Origin: Stercorarius parasiticus
Taxonomy: Eukaryota; Chordata; Aves; Charadriiformes; Stercorariidae
Length of the DNA stretch: 64,000 nt
Direction: 5' to 3'
Assembly: GCA_013396915.1 (NCBI GenBank)
Contig: VWZL01003420.1
Location: 310,001 to 374,000 of the forward strand
The notes under the pieces were generated by a model. That model saw nothing but the letters and a program-made list of their open reading frames with translations, ran no database searches and was not told where the DNA came from. Below, piece by piece: positions 1 to 11,800 of the stretch (within the stretch, counting starts at the first letter, position 1; each line of letters opens with the position of its first letter). The translations under genes were made by a program, and so were the position numbers.

Positions 1-3000
1 GCTGTTCTGCTCCAGGAAGTCTGAGAACTTGGACCCCTATCTGTCCCAGCATCTACGTCCACAACTAGAAATGGGATGTTTTGAAATGAAGAAACTGTCA
101 GCATTAATGGATACGCACTTCTTTACTAATGCTTTAGAAGAGATGGAAGCCTTTTGTTCCACTCTTTGGCTCCAAAAACTGAAGAATGTGCCTTCATGCA
201 GTCTTGGACAGAAAGACACGAGAGCAGAGGGAGAACCTGAACACAACTCGATAGCCTGGGCAATGGCGATAAGAGATGGTCCAACCGTCTCTTTAGACAG
301 GCAGCACACACCTCCACTTTTGCAATACCTGAGCATATACTTTCTGCATACCTAATGAATCATTTCATCCCAAACCCAAGACTCTTCTGTGACAATTAAC
401 ACAATATTTTCTTCACCTTATATAGTAACTTCCTATACGACATTACTGCGCATTGTTAATCGCCCACCACATTTCACCCCTGAGTTGACTGCATTTCACA
501 ATGAGATTTGCATATTAAATTCTGCTAGTTCTAGCATTACAAATTGGAGATTATTATAACCTCCAGGATGAAAGCTCTTACATTAAAAGTACTCTGTTAT
601 TACTGCGTGGTTGATTAAAGTATTTGCTTTATGAAACATTTCAGACATGCTATAATCACACTAAAAGGCACCGCATGGCATGTCTTATTACACGCAATAT
701 ACAAGACAGAAACTATTAAACAGTACCTGCTAAAATCCTTTTAACCTTCCAAAAAACAACATGCTCTCTTTAAAAGAGAAAGCATAATTCCAAGCTAGAT
801 TTAGAAAGCTTAGTACAAATAGATGGCATTTTCTGGTGAGTGGCATGCACAGGGAAGAGGGTTGGAAGGAAAGAGGTCATTAAGTAACTTTCAAGATCAG
901 GAGAAACACCCCATAGCATCCATTTGCAAAGTAATACAGACTAGCAAGAAAAATTTAATACAAATTTGGAAGGATGTTATGGAAACCAAGACCATAAATG
1001 CAATTAACTTATCTTTCAAGGCTGTAATATAATTTAAACATCCTTCACCAGCCAAATAAAGGGTGGAAGAATATCGGGAATATTTTTTAATTGATCACTG
1101 CATGACCAAATAGGTTCACACACATGTTTAAGGTAGGCTCCCAGACCACTGTTACATCACGCTCCATTAAAAAAAAAAAATCACAACATATCAAACAACT
1201 CAGACTTTGTGAACTAAGGAAAGAGTCAGAACGATGCTCTGGTTCCAGTTGGACTATACAGGGAAGCAAAAGAATGACTTATGAATCCCATAGGAAAAGT
1301 AAATTTTCACACAGGTTTCTGTATATGCATTTTTACAAAATTAACATGTCATCCCTAAAGGCATACCTGGAGTTGAAAGACTCACACAAAATTAGTCTCT
1401 CACCCAGCCTATTTCTTTCCCAGTTCAGAGTCATATTTGTTTACTTTGGGGAGAGGCGTATGTTTTTTACTACCAGCACTAGAGTTGTAGAAGTAATATG
1501 CTAAACTTCGTAATGTTATTCTCTGTGTTATCTCAAAACTGCAAGCTAATGTAAAGAAACATCATTAACAACAGAAAGGGCGACAGCAATTGCAGATTGT
1601 TTTCTGAAAAGGAATAGGAAATTATATAATGAATGAGTTGAGCTAATGCATTAAAATGACGGAGCATAAATATGGATCGCTACCGTATCATTTTTGCCTA
1701 GTCATTTATCTGTCTAGCTACACTCCATTCACTTATGATACTCTTTTCAGCATTTTTAAATTCAGAATAAATTAAACCTTTGAAAAAAATATGTTAAGCT
1801 TTGAGAAAGTCTGAACAAATATGGCTTTATACAGTTTTCCCAGCACAGATTTAAATACTACCGAAGGGTACCATTATCCAAACATATTAAGGACCTGAAG
1901 CAACAAACAAGATGCAGGAATGAGACCATAAGGCGGCCAAAGCCCTTGTTATCAAACAACTCTCAGTGCTACAAACAGAGTACAGTGCAACACAGAAGAG
2001 TAATACTATTTACTTCTAAAGAAGTGTGATGCTATTTTATGATTCTGTAAAATGAAACGACTCCTGACTTCATACGGCGTAAAACCTTTCTCTCCCCTCA
2101 TGCCATGGGTTCCACACAAGCAGACTTTGTGCCCAGGAAGAGGCACACGTGCTCCCTTCGACCCCACAGGGAGGGCACAAGCACAGCTGCAGTTCAGCAT
2201 TCATCCGAGCAAATAACACTATCTAGCGAGCCCTCCAATTATAAACATAAAAAGAAAATCATAGGTAAGGCATGAGATGTATCGCATCCCAGACAAGTAA
2301 ATATCTCTGCTCCTCAGCTTGGAGTAAGAGAAAAGGCAACTGTACTACCCAAGCTACAGAAATGCCTACAAAGCCCTGCTCTCCAACTAGACCCCAAGAT
2401 CTCCAGCCCGAGAGCTCAAGCACTTTAGAAACAAAGCAATAGAATCTTAGGACCCAAAACACAGCACAATCATTAACAGTTGTAGCCAGCCAGTTAAATG
2501 CAAAGAATGAAGACAAAAACTAACGCAAACAGTAGTCACACCGGCCCAACAGTTAAGTCCTTCACTCCAAAATATGAGCGATGGGAAGATAGCTCAGAAG
2601 AAGGTCAAAGTAATCAGTTTTCCACCATCTGAAAATAAATGCCTCCTCCTTACAACAAGTGGGGTTTTTTTCTTTTTTTTTTACCAAGTTTTGGTATCTT
2701 GAAAATATAAGAAGTGAGCTCTGCTTTAGTAGACCAGAGGCAACCGCCACTGTCCCACTAGTAGATGAACGGAGTGGGGACATAATGGCCACAAAGGGCC
2801 TTCAGAGTTGAACACAATAAAGAAACGACAGGTCTCTGAAGAATACATATATGTAGGGCTGACAAAAATCAAAATATCAGGGCAGGAAAGTTGCGTCTCA
2901 GACATTCCACACAGATGTCTTTTGGGAAGGACTACCTTTTCCTAGATCAGGACAAGGAACAATGCATGAAACTGAAAAGTGGCAAGAATGAATGAAAGGG

Positions 3001-4600
3001 GGTTTTACGGTGCAAATGTACAGAACAGATGGATCCCCGAGATGTCACACTGAAAACACACATAAAATTTAGCAACAGCTTGCAGGGAAAGGACCTAAAA
3101 CAAGGACCTAGCTGAAAACAGCATGGAAATACTAACTTCAAAAACTAAGTGAGCAATGATCAGTAGTAATGAGTATATAATACTTTCTATTTTGAAAAAA
3201 CATCATTCAAAGCCACCGTGAAGATGCTTTTAAAAATGGAAATTACAACTGTGGAAGAAATAAAAAGGTGATCAGGGAACAGAAGTAGTATAAAAAAGAA
3301 ACAGCTGATGTTTTACAAGTTCAGGACTCAGAATTTCAAGTAAGTGACTAAAACTATAAACAGTATCTTTGTAGCTTTGTCTTCCTCCCTTGCAGCGTGA
3401 TGGCCAGCTGAGATACAAAAAAAAGGAATGCAATAAAGAATTCCTCTTTTTTTTTTTTAAACATATTTTCATAACTCAAGTTATATCACCAGTAATGACT
3501 AGCCATCTGGCTAGAAAGGATGGCATCACCTATGAGCAAACAATAAACATGATACATATTCAAGAAACTATGTTTCAGTGACTGCAAGGTGGAGGGTTTT
3601 TGCCACCTACATTAAAGGTGCACAAGAAAAGGGTCCTTGATCTTCAAATTACTGCCTGAGATGTGGAAGATTTTAATACTTATGCTCTTTATGAACAAAT
3701 CCGACAGCAAGCTATGGCTCACTTTTAACACCAAAGTACATCAGAAGTCTTCTGCATACTTTACCAACCACTGATTGTAAATCAAAAAGGTATGTATGGG
3801 GTTGTGTGTGCAATCGCTACTTTTATAAAAGGCCCAAAGCCCTTTTAATAAGAGGTAGACTTTTAAAAGCATAGTTATTTGCACCAATTAAAAGATTAAC
3901 ACCTTTAAAAATCTTGGCATTTCTCTATTTATTTTTTGGGCAGGAAGAAGTCTGTTTCACCTTTGTTAGCAACTGCTGTGCTGTAATCCTGTAATTTTCA
4001 GGAGCCACTGGGGAATATTTATTTGTTCAAACTTTTCAGAGAAGGTGGCTATTTCTAACACACAAAAACTTTTGCACTGGCTTCAGATTTTTATAGGAAG
4101 TGTTTAGCTGTACTTACTACTAGGGGGCAAATTTCCTTTGGCACCGTATCAAGCTTTTTCCTACATGATGTAGGAAAAGCTCTCCTTGACAGCCTGTTAT
4201 TTCTCAGAATCAATAAACACCCAGCTAAATGCTGCCAATATTTAATTAGGTCCGTACTAAGTTTCCCTGCTTGTTAGCAGGGCTTCCCATCCAACTTCAG
4301 GAAGGAAGTTCTTCCTTGTAAACACGAGGCTCCAAATAGACCAAGAGCGATCTTCACCTGCGCAGGGTCTATGACCAAAAAACAATTTGAGGCACGCTGA
4401 AAAAGTTGGCGTTATGCATACCGATGTATTCGCTTCCCCTCCGATAACTCTCATTCTTGTAGCAACGCTTCCTTGCATGGCAGATAAGGAAAGCATGCCA
4501 GCATTCCCAATGAAACACCCTTTCAAAGAGGTGTTACGCAGACAGCACACTTCCAGATGAACACCAGATAAATAAAACACTGAGGGCAGCTGGTTTCCCC
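1..4600. other. AT-rich non-coding stretch left of the CpG island
   Basis: No gene is recognised here. The longest open frames (about 108 codons at 29-355 and 126 codons at 1124-1504, both plus strand) have no recognisable domain and the amino-acid make-up of translated non-coding DNA. The stretch contains short A and T runs, for example near 1170, 2680 and 3450, and one near-perfect palindrome at 4152-4181. It could be intergenic, or the first intron of a minus-strand gene starting in the adjacent CpG island. A splice-donor match on the minus strand (CAG followed by GTGAAG, exon end at 4358) fits the second reading but proves nothing. Confidence 0.6.
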
Positions 4601-4949
4601 TCTAATCGTGAGCGCCTTCTGCATGACACAGACCCTGCTCTCCTGCGGTGCGGGATCTGGAGCGGGACGTGGAGCTCTGCCTTTCCATCACTGTCGTGAC
4701 TCAACCCTTTTCGGTGCACCCTCCAGCAGAGCACTGTCGATAAAGAACCGATTCCCCGGGGCCCTGGGCCACCCCGACACCTTCCACCCCAGCCACGGCT
4801 GGCCCTGCCACGGAGCCACGCCAGGATCTGGGGAAGCGGGAAGGGTTTCATAAACGAGTGTCACAACTTGGCTTTTCCAACCAGGCAGAACTGCCAGAAG
4901 AGCCGGTTCCTAAAATAAGGGGAGCCGGCTGGCCGCTCGGCTGGCTTTC

Positions 4950-5830
4950 AGCATTAGCAGCCTGTTCACCCCCGGGAAACAACCCCCGGTCCCCGCGGCG
5001 GCTTTGCCCGGGCCGGGCTCCCCTTCTACCTGCCCCGCGCCGCAGAGCGAAGGAGGCGGGCGGAGACGCCGCCGCGCTGCGGGAAGGAGCCACGCCGGGG
5101 CAGGGCCGGCCCCTCGCGCCACCGACAGGCCCCTCGCCCGGCCGCTGCGGGCCCGCCCGCCGCCGGCACCCNNNNNNNNNNNNNNNNNNNNNNNNNNNNN
5201 NNNNNNNNNNNNNNNNNNNNNNNNNNNNNNNNNNNNNNNNNNNNNNNNNNNNNNNNNNNNNNNNNNNNNNNNNNNNNNNNNNNNNNNNNNNNNNNNNNNN
5301 NNNNNNNNNNNNNNNNNNNNNNNNNNNNNNNNNNNNNNNNNNNNNNNNNNNNNNNNNNNNNNNNNNNNNNNNNNNNNNNNNNNNNNNNNNNNNNNNNNNN
5401 NNNNNNNNNNNNNNNNNNNNNNNNNNNNNNNNNNNNNNNNNNNNNNNNNNNNNNNNNNNNNNNNNNNNNNNNNNNNNNNNNNNNNNNNNNNNNNNNNNNN
5501 NNNNNNNNNNNNNNNNNNNNNNNNNNNNNNNNNNNNNNNNNNNNNNNNNNNNCCGCGACCCCATCTCCTCTGCGGGGGGCCCGGGGCGGGCTCCTTCCCG
5601 CCGGGCCGGGCCGGGCCCAGCTCAGCAGCTCTCGGTGCGCCGGTGGCGGGAGAGCCGGGCTCCCGAGGCGGGGGAGGGCGGTGGTATCTCCCCCCCGCCC
5701 CCGGCCCTCGTCCTCTGCCCCAGCCGGCCGGCAGTGCCCGCGGTCGGGCCGCCAGCCCCGGCAGCGCGGCCGCCGTGTTGGAAGTCCTGAGCAATGCACG
5801 TTAAAGGAGCGTTGTTAAGGCATTCCGGGT
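4950..5830. promoter_or_regulatory. CpG island, probable gene promoter and first-exon region, interrupted by an assembly gap
   Basis: The sequence changes abruptly from AT-rich to extremely GC-rich, with dense CpG dinucleotides on both sides of the gap: about 220 bases on the left and 280 on the right. It then drops back to AT-rich after about 5830. In vertebrates such islands usually mark the promoter and 5' untranslated exon of a gene. A CCGGG unit repeats three times in tandem at 5601-5615, and GC boxes are common. On the minus strand a donor-like CAG/GTAGAA ends a possible exon at 5030, which would suit a gene running leftwards. Nothing equally clear is seen on the plus strand close by. 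Long open frames cross the island in several frames on both strands, as expected where stop codons are scarce, so they are not coding evidence. The gene cannot be named. Confidence 0.8.
5172..5552. other. Assembly gap (381 N)
   Basis: A run of 381 undetermined bases lies in the centre of the CpG island. The non-round length suggests an estimated gap, not a default filler. Very GC-rich sequence is often lost from avian short-read assemblies, so the missing piece probably contains the transcription start and perhaps the first coding exon. Any open frame drawn through it is an artefact. Confidence 0.98.
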
Positions 5831-8800
5831 TGGATATTTAACTGGGAATTTAATTCTGAAGGAGCAGTTGCTTCCTTGGAGCCCTGAACTGAAAAGGCGA
5901 TGTTGCGGTGTGACCCATTGGGTGTTTTCTAAATACCAGAAAATTTTGCTCACACAAGCACACGCTTACCTTCAAAAAAAGTGCATCCCAAAAACATCCA
6001 TTCAACTAAGAAAGAGCCTATTTCTGTACATGCTGAGGCAAAACCCCACTGGCGAGCTGCTGGAATACCAGTCGCCTCTAGCACATGTAGCTCAACACAC
6101 TACAGTTCCCTGTTCTATTCTAAAGCTGCAACTTTCACACACTGGATGCAAGACAAAGGGTCATGAGTAAATAATAAACCTGTTCAATGACTAATTGTGC
6201 CAAGTAGAGCAAACATCATAGCAGAGCACCAGTTGTGCTGCAAAGATGGAAAACGTTTTTCCACTCAAAGGCTGACATTTCCAAGCCCTCTCAAATCCTC
6301 AGACTTAAGGCGAGTTACGAGCGCATGAGCAGCAGGATTCAGCTGCGGCAGTTTAAGGCTGGAGGCACAGCAGCATTATGTGTTTGGACTCTGTTTACTC
6401 CGGCTACAGGCTCCAGTGTGTTCAGTGCTAATGTCATTTAGTCCATAACTGGGGTGGGTTATGAGCACACATGCAGTTGGCAGTGGCTTCAGCTGACGAG
6501 CGGTGACATCTTTGGTCACGTCCATTAGATCATTTTCATTTATGTGTCCATAGTATGAAATGGCTTTGAGTAGTTTTGGCAGTAACGAGGTTCGTTTCTG
6601 AATTTTGTACATAGGATTAACGATGGGAGAAGGATTATTCTTGTATGGCTGTACAGTTCCTTAAATATGTAGGGCAGGCCGTAGACATTTACTCTAAATC
6701 TGATAAAAATTACGGCAAATTTTAATACCTCACTCCCTTTACCAGATATTTCAACAAGAGCAATTGACAGCCTAGACAATGAACTGCTGGAGTGCTCAAT
6801 TTACCATACCCGGGTAAGTTAAGTAGCCCATCTTTGCGACATGTTTTTTACTCTCCCAAGTTAGAAATTCCTAAGTGCTCAGAGGAAGATGACAGAGATT
6901 TGAGGACACTAATTAAAAGTCTTACATCAGAGGAGGATTTTCTTAGACAAGTCTTGCAAGGAAATGCACGAGCCTTTATTTGTGTGGATGTTTGTGTGAA
7001 CATATGTATCTGTCTCCCTGTCCACCCGTCACTTCCTCAGTAAATTATTAATCCATCAGCCAATTTCAGTCAAATACAACAGAGCCAGATAAGGCTCAAA
7101 GATAATTAAGTTCCTACAAATTTAAATAGGCAGCCAGGGAGAGGACCAGCCTGTAAAGGAAAGACTGCAGTGTGACTGCCTTTACTAAATAGCAGAGAAT
7201 GCACATAAAGATTCACCCTTGAGGCAGAGATCTAGGAAAAAAAGATTAAATCGGTCCCATTTCCAGTGGAAGTCCTTGGTTGTAATTATTGTGTGTATGG
7301 TAATGCCTATGAATTCATATCATGGGCTGCCCTAATATCGAAATCTCAGGCTGTTAGAACACGGTTGATGCCCTCAGGCATGGGAGTTGTAAATTTTCAT
7401 TTCATCCAACCTCATAAACTCTGTGAGGGGTTTGGTGACAGGAGGGTTAAGGAGAGCCTTTCTGTGAAGTCCATTGGTGGCAGAAAGTCTCAGACCACGA
7501 TCATGGCAAAGACCTTCCCCAGATCCAGCTGGAAGCGGGTATTTCATCCTCTAAACAGAAGCCAAAGGCTGAAAGTCTGAACTGCATCAACCTCTTGCAT
7601 GCCTGCAGAAGCCAGCATGCCTTTATTTCAGTAGGGAACTGAAATCAGTCTTTTGCTTGTACAAACAGTATTCAGGATGGCCCAGCATGCACCAGCAGCT
7701 CTCAGACTTTCCAGCAGATAATTGCCTTATTTTTTTATTTTTTTTTAAGTGGCTATGCATATAGCCAAATAAAAGCAATGATTCCGGGACTATGGCTCAC
7801 AGGAATCGGTGCCTGTGCAATCTTCTGCCGTGACTGAGGGCCACAAGGAACCACCATCACTTGGTACAAAATGTCAGGGAAAATTATGCATGCTATGTCC
7901 ACAGCACATATGCTCACTTAGACTTGGGGCCAATAAATTTGCAAAGATTCTGGGCTACTGTCCTACATGTTTTCAGTGTTTATATGGATGATTATTTTCA
8001 GTCATATTAAGTTCCTGACCTCAAAATCTCTTGGTCACAAGCTCCTCGGGTACATGATGTGCTGCACTGGAAAAGTATCCCATTTTTTCAAGATGTTACT
8101 TTTAAGTATGATATTTTTAAAAGGCATCAGCTTTTTTTGCTTGGTTTTTTTTTTCCCTAGCTCTTTAACTATACATTTTTGACTGTCACTATATGCTGCT
8201 CATATACTTTCAGCAAGTAGATTTCAAATTTAACCACGTTTTTCTGAGAATCTCTCCTTTAAGTTTACAGTTTACAGAAACTCAGTTGAACACAGTTTGT
8301 TTAAAGGATTTGTATGTTAAGAAACATAATAACTAGCAGGTAAAAGTAATATAATGTTAAAAATACACATCACAAACCATGGAACAAAGAGAAATAATAA
8401 GATTAAAGACTATTAAAAAGTTGCCAACTATCTGTCTTCAGAGATTAAAACTTTCCATAAACTCCCCTTTATCTCCTCAGCCAAGCTCCTCCAACAAACC
8501 TGTGTTTGAAGTATTGGAGAAAACTGGCTTCTACACACAATTTAAATACGAACACCCTCCCCTAGCACCCAAGAAATTATACAATTTACCATATGGAAAT
8601 TATTGATCAAATGAAGTATTTTATCTTAAAATACTTCATACAAGCACAGCCAATTTGTTAGCTCTTGGAAATTGTTTATAATATTCGTACAACAACTACT
8701 GTGCGTATTTATGAAACGGCAGCCAAGGATTCAATATAGAGATAAAGATTATGGCCATCAGCTCCTGTTCAGTTCTCAACGATTTAGAAAACCTGCCACC

Positions 8801-11800
8801 TGGAGTCTGGATTCTAAAATGATAGTAAAGTACATAACATTTCATAAACAGATTGTTAGTAAATTTGTGACTAGAAAAAGAAGAAAGCTATTGTAAGTGC
8901 AAAACTGTAATTCATAAGTAGTACAGCATAAGTTACAACATTGCTGAAACCAACAGAAGACGTACATCTGGGATTTTCAAATTCCTCCGGGTGGCTTATG
9001 AGCATGTATTTCATAGAAAATTAGGGATTTGAGTGTTCCTAAATCAAAGCAGCATTTCATCAAAATGCCTACTAGGAATTAAGAAGAACATGGCTGGATA
9101 AATGAAAATTTGTGAAGGAAAAATTACCTTGAAGAAGAATGTTTCAGCTATTGATACTCTTGTCCCTCAAAAATATTTGCAAACAAAATACGCAGAGTGC
9201 AGTTCAAATTCATGTTTTCTTCATTTTGGTGAGAAACTACAACTGAAACTTGTCATTCTTGCAGGCAACACCAATAAGCTTGAAGAGGCCAACGGCAGAT
9301 AACACTTGATAAAAGAGAAGTTCTTGGTGAAACTAGTGATATGGAGAAATAAGTGTTAGATGGTTGGGATAAGACATCAGTGAGACATGCGCTACATCAA
9401 GAAAAAATAATTTTAGAAGTGTCACATAAGGGCGAAAAGTCAAAAAGGTGAATGAAAAACATTGGAAACTACAGAAATTCCAAACTACAGAAATTCCACA
9501 TTTTGTTTCAATCTTTGTAGACTTACGAAGTCATAAAAGTGCATGACAAAATTGGGAAGCTTTATGAAGTACAGATTTGGCCACAAATGCATTTTCAACT
9601 GAAGGAGGGCTGCTTAGCAGCACAGATGGGCCACTGCCATCTAATGGGGGTACACGGACCTTGCCAGACAGCGCTAAGGCAGGCAGCTGCCAGTCCCTCC
9701 CTGCCTGCTACCTGTATATATAGGGCACATCTGCTCCACAATAGCCATAGGAGAACTAAGATATCCACTTAAGAACAGCTAAAAGGCTTCTCAGAGTTCT
9801 CAAAATATGAAAAACTGTATTTGTTACTGATCTTACTATTTATGTAGGAATATACTTTAAAATGGACAATGGCTAAGTATTAAAATGACAGCATCTATCT
9901 TGCCTTCAAGAGAGCGTGACAGTTCAGACTGAACTCGTAGTATTTCATTATTTACCATTTGTCTCCCCCTCAGCTCTATTGGCAGAAAAAAATGTGTTTA
10001 GCCTAGAAAAATATTTAGGGTGTTTTTAAACTGGTGTTAGTAAATCAAGATTATCCAGTGGCTTGGGCACTAGTCTAAGACTCTAGGAGACTACATATAA
10101 TTTTGTACTCAGCCCAAAACTAAGTCCTCTAAGTAACACTCCCCACCTATAAAAAAGAAAATACTGATATCTCTCTATTGTGAAAATAAATTGGAATCTT
10201 GTGACGAAAAGCATTATAGGAGAGTCAAACACTACTACTAATGTAAATTTATTGGCAATTTGGTGATAACCAAATGATTTATGAGCAGTAAAAGAAATGA
10301 AGAACATATCCCACAGCTTCACCTTTACAGAAACTCCATCTTCTGTCTCTCCAAGGCCACTCAGGGCCCCACCACACAGGAGGCAGTATGTGCTGTGGTC
10401 AGTCCAGAGCTGCACAGCAGCTCCTGTACATCAGCTTGGCTCACTGATCTTTCCATTAGTATAAATGTGGACCTTTTACCTCTACCCAGTCATCAATTTT
10501 GTCAGAAACGCAAGAAATGTAACGACCTTTGAGACATCGACACCTGTTTCCTTTTAGACTTAAACTGCCCCATGGGTTCAAAAGGTATGTTGTGGGGAGC
10601 AGAGGGGAAGAACATTGAAAGGCACAAGAGGTCACCTCTGCTTCCCTAAGGAGCAAGACAAAACCCATAGGGTGGTTTTAGTCTATGTTTGAAGTAGTCA
10701 CCAATCTTTCCCGACCCATTCCCTTCTCAGTACAGAGAAAAATAACAGCTCTTCAGTTCTTCACTCAAGGTACTGAAGAGGTTGGCCAGAGCATCAGTAC
10801 TTCACCCTGCGTGTGTTCGGGTGAGTGCGTTTTCTCAGCTATGTTAGAACCAGGCTGGCTCTGTGATGATGTCTGTAACAAAGAGCTGATGACTGGAGGC
10901 CAGCTCCTGGGCTACAGAAAGCCTTTTTAAGTCAGTACAATTATTTGCATGAGTAACGAGCATGTGTACTAATAAAGGTTGCACGGCTAGCATAAATACC
11001 AAATCCAAGAGCTCAAAGTCATGACTTCTATCTAGCGTTACAGAACCTGAACGTGGTAGGATTTGCACAGCTCTCCCCGAGGTAACCCCAACTAAAGACA
11101 GAAATAACAGAATTGCCTCTATTAACAATAAGAAATTGCTCCAGTAACTTATTTTTTTTCCACCCACCCCAAGACTGAATCACTGTGTGGAGTATGCCAT
11201 GTATTGCTGGAGTAGCTGGAGAGACAGGCACTGGAACTAGAGAAAGCCCAGCAGCACGCAAGAGAGCTTAAGTCATAAATATGTATGAGTTCATGTAAAA
11301 AATAAACCTGATATTAATATAACCAAAATCTGAGATGGAGAGGATCTGCCACTGAGTCATGCAGAGCACTCTTTGCCAAATGCCTCAGTTAAGAAATTAT
11401 TCTGCATAAAGTTGAAAGCCTGCCACAAAACAAACGCTTTCAAATTCCACCCTAAAAAGCTGTGGTGATACCATGGTCATTCTGATCCCGTTATTTCAGA
11501 GACATTAGCTCTTGCTGGCAAGTTTCCTAGGCACTTTCCAGTAAACGGCACAGAAAATGGGTAAATAGGAAGAAGACAGGGGATTGGCGGAATTCCACTG
11601 CAGAGTAAAATTCAAATATTTTAAAAACCACATTCTTTGGGGTTACTTATCTGCTCACTTTGGTATGTGGTAATACAAGACACGTAGCTTCTTTTTCTTT
11701 GGGTTTTAGACACAAACTTATTAATCTCCATCAGTCTACGCATACGCACGTTTGAGGACATTTCAAAGATTTTTCAGCAAAATGCTTAAAATGCCAAATG

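Noticed and set aside
29..355. 108-codon plus-strand open frame at the window start
   Set aside because: No domain; an opposite-strand frame of similar length covers the same bases.
4848..5804. Five long overlapping open frames on both strands across the CpG island
   Set aside because: They run through 381 N and through GC-rich sequence where stop codons are rare. All frames are open at once, so this is a composition effect.
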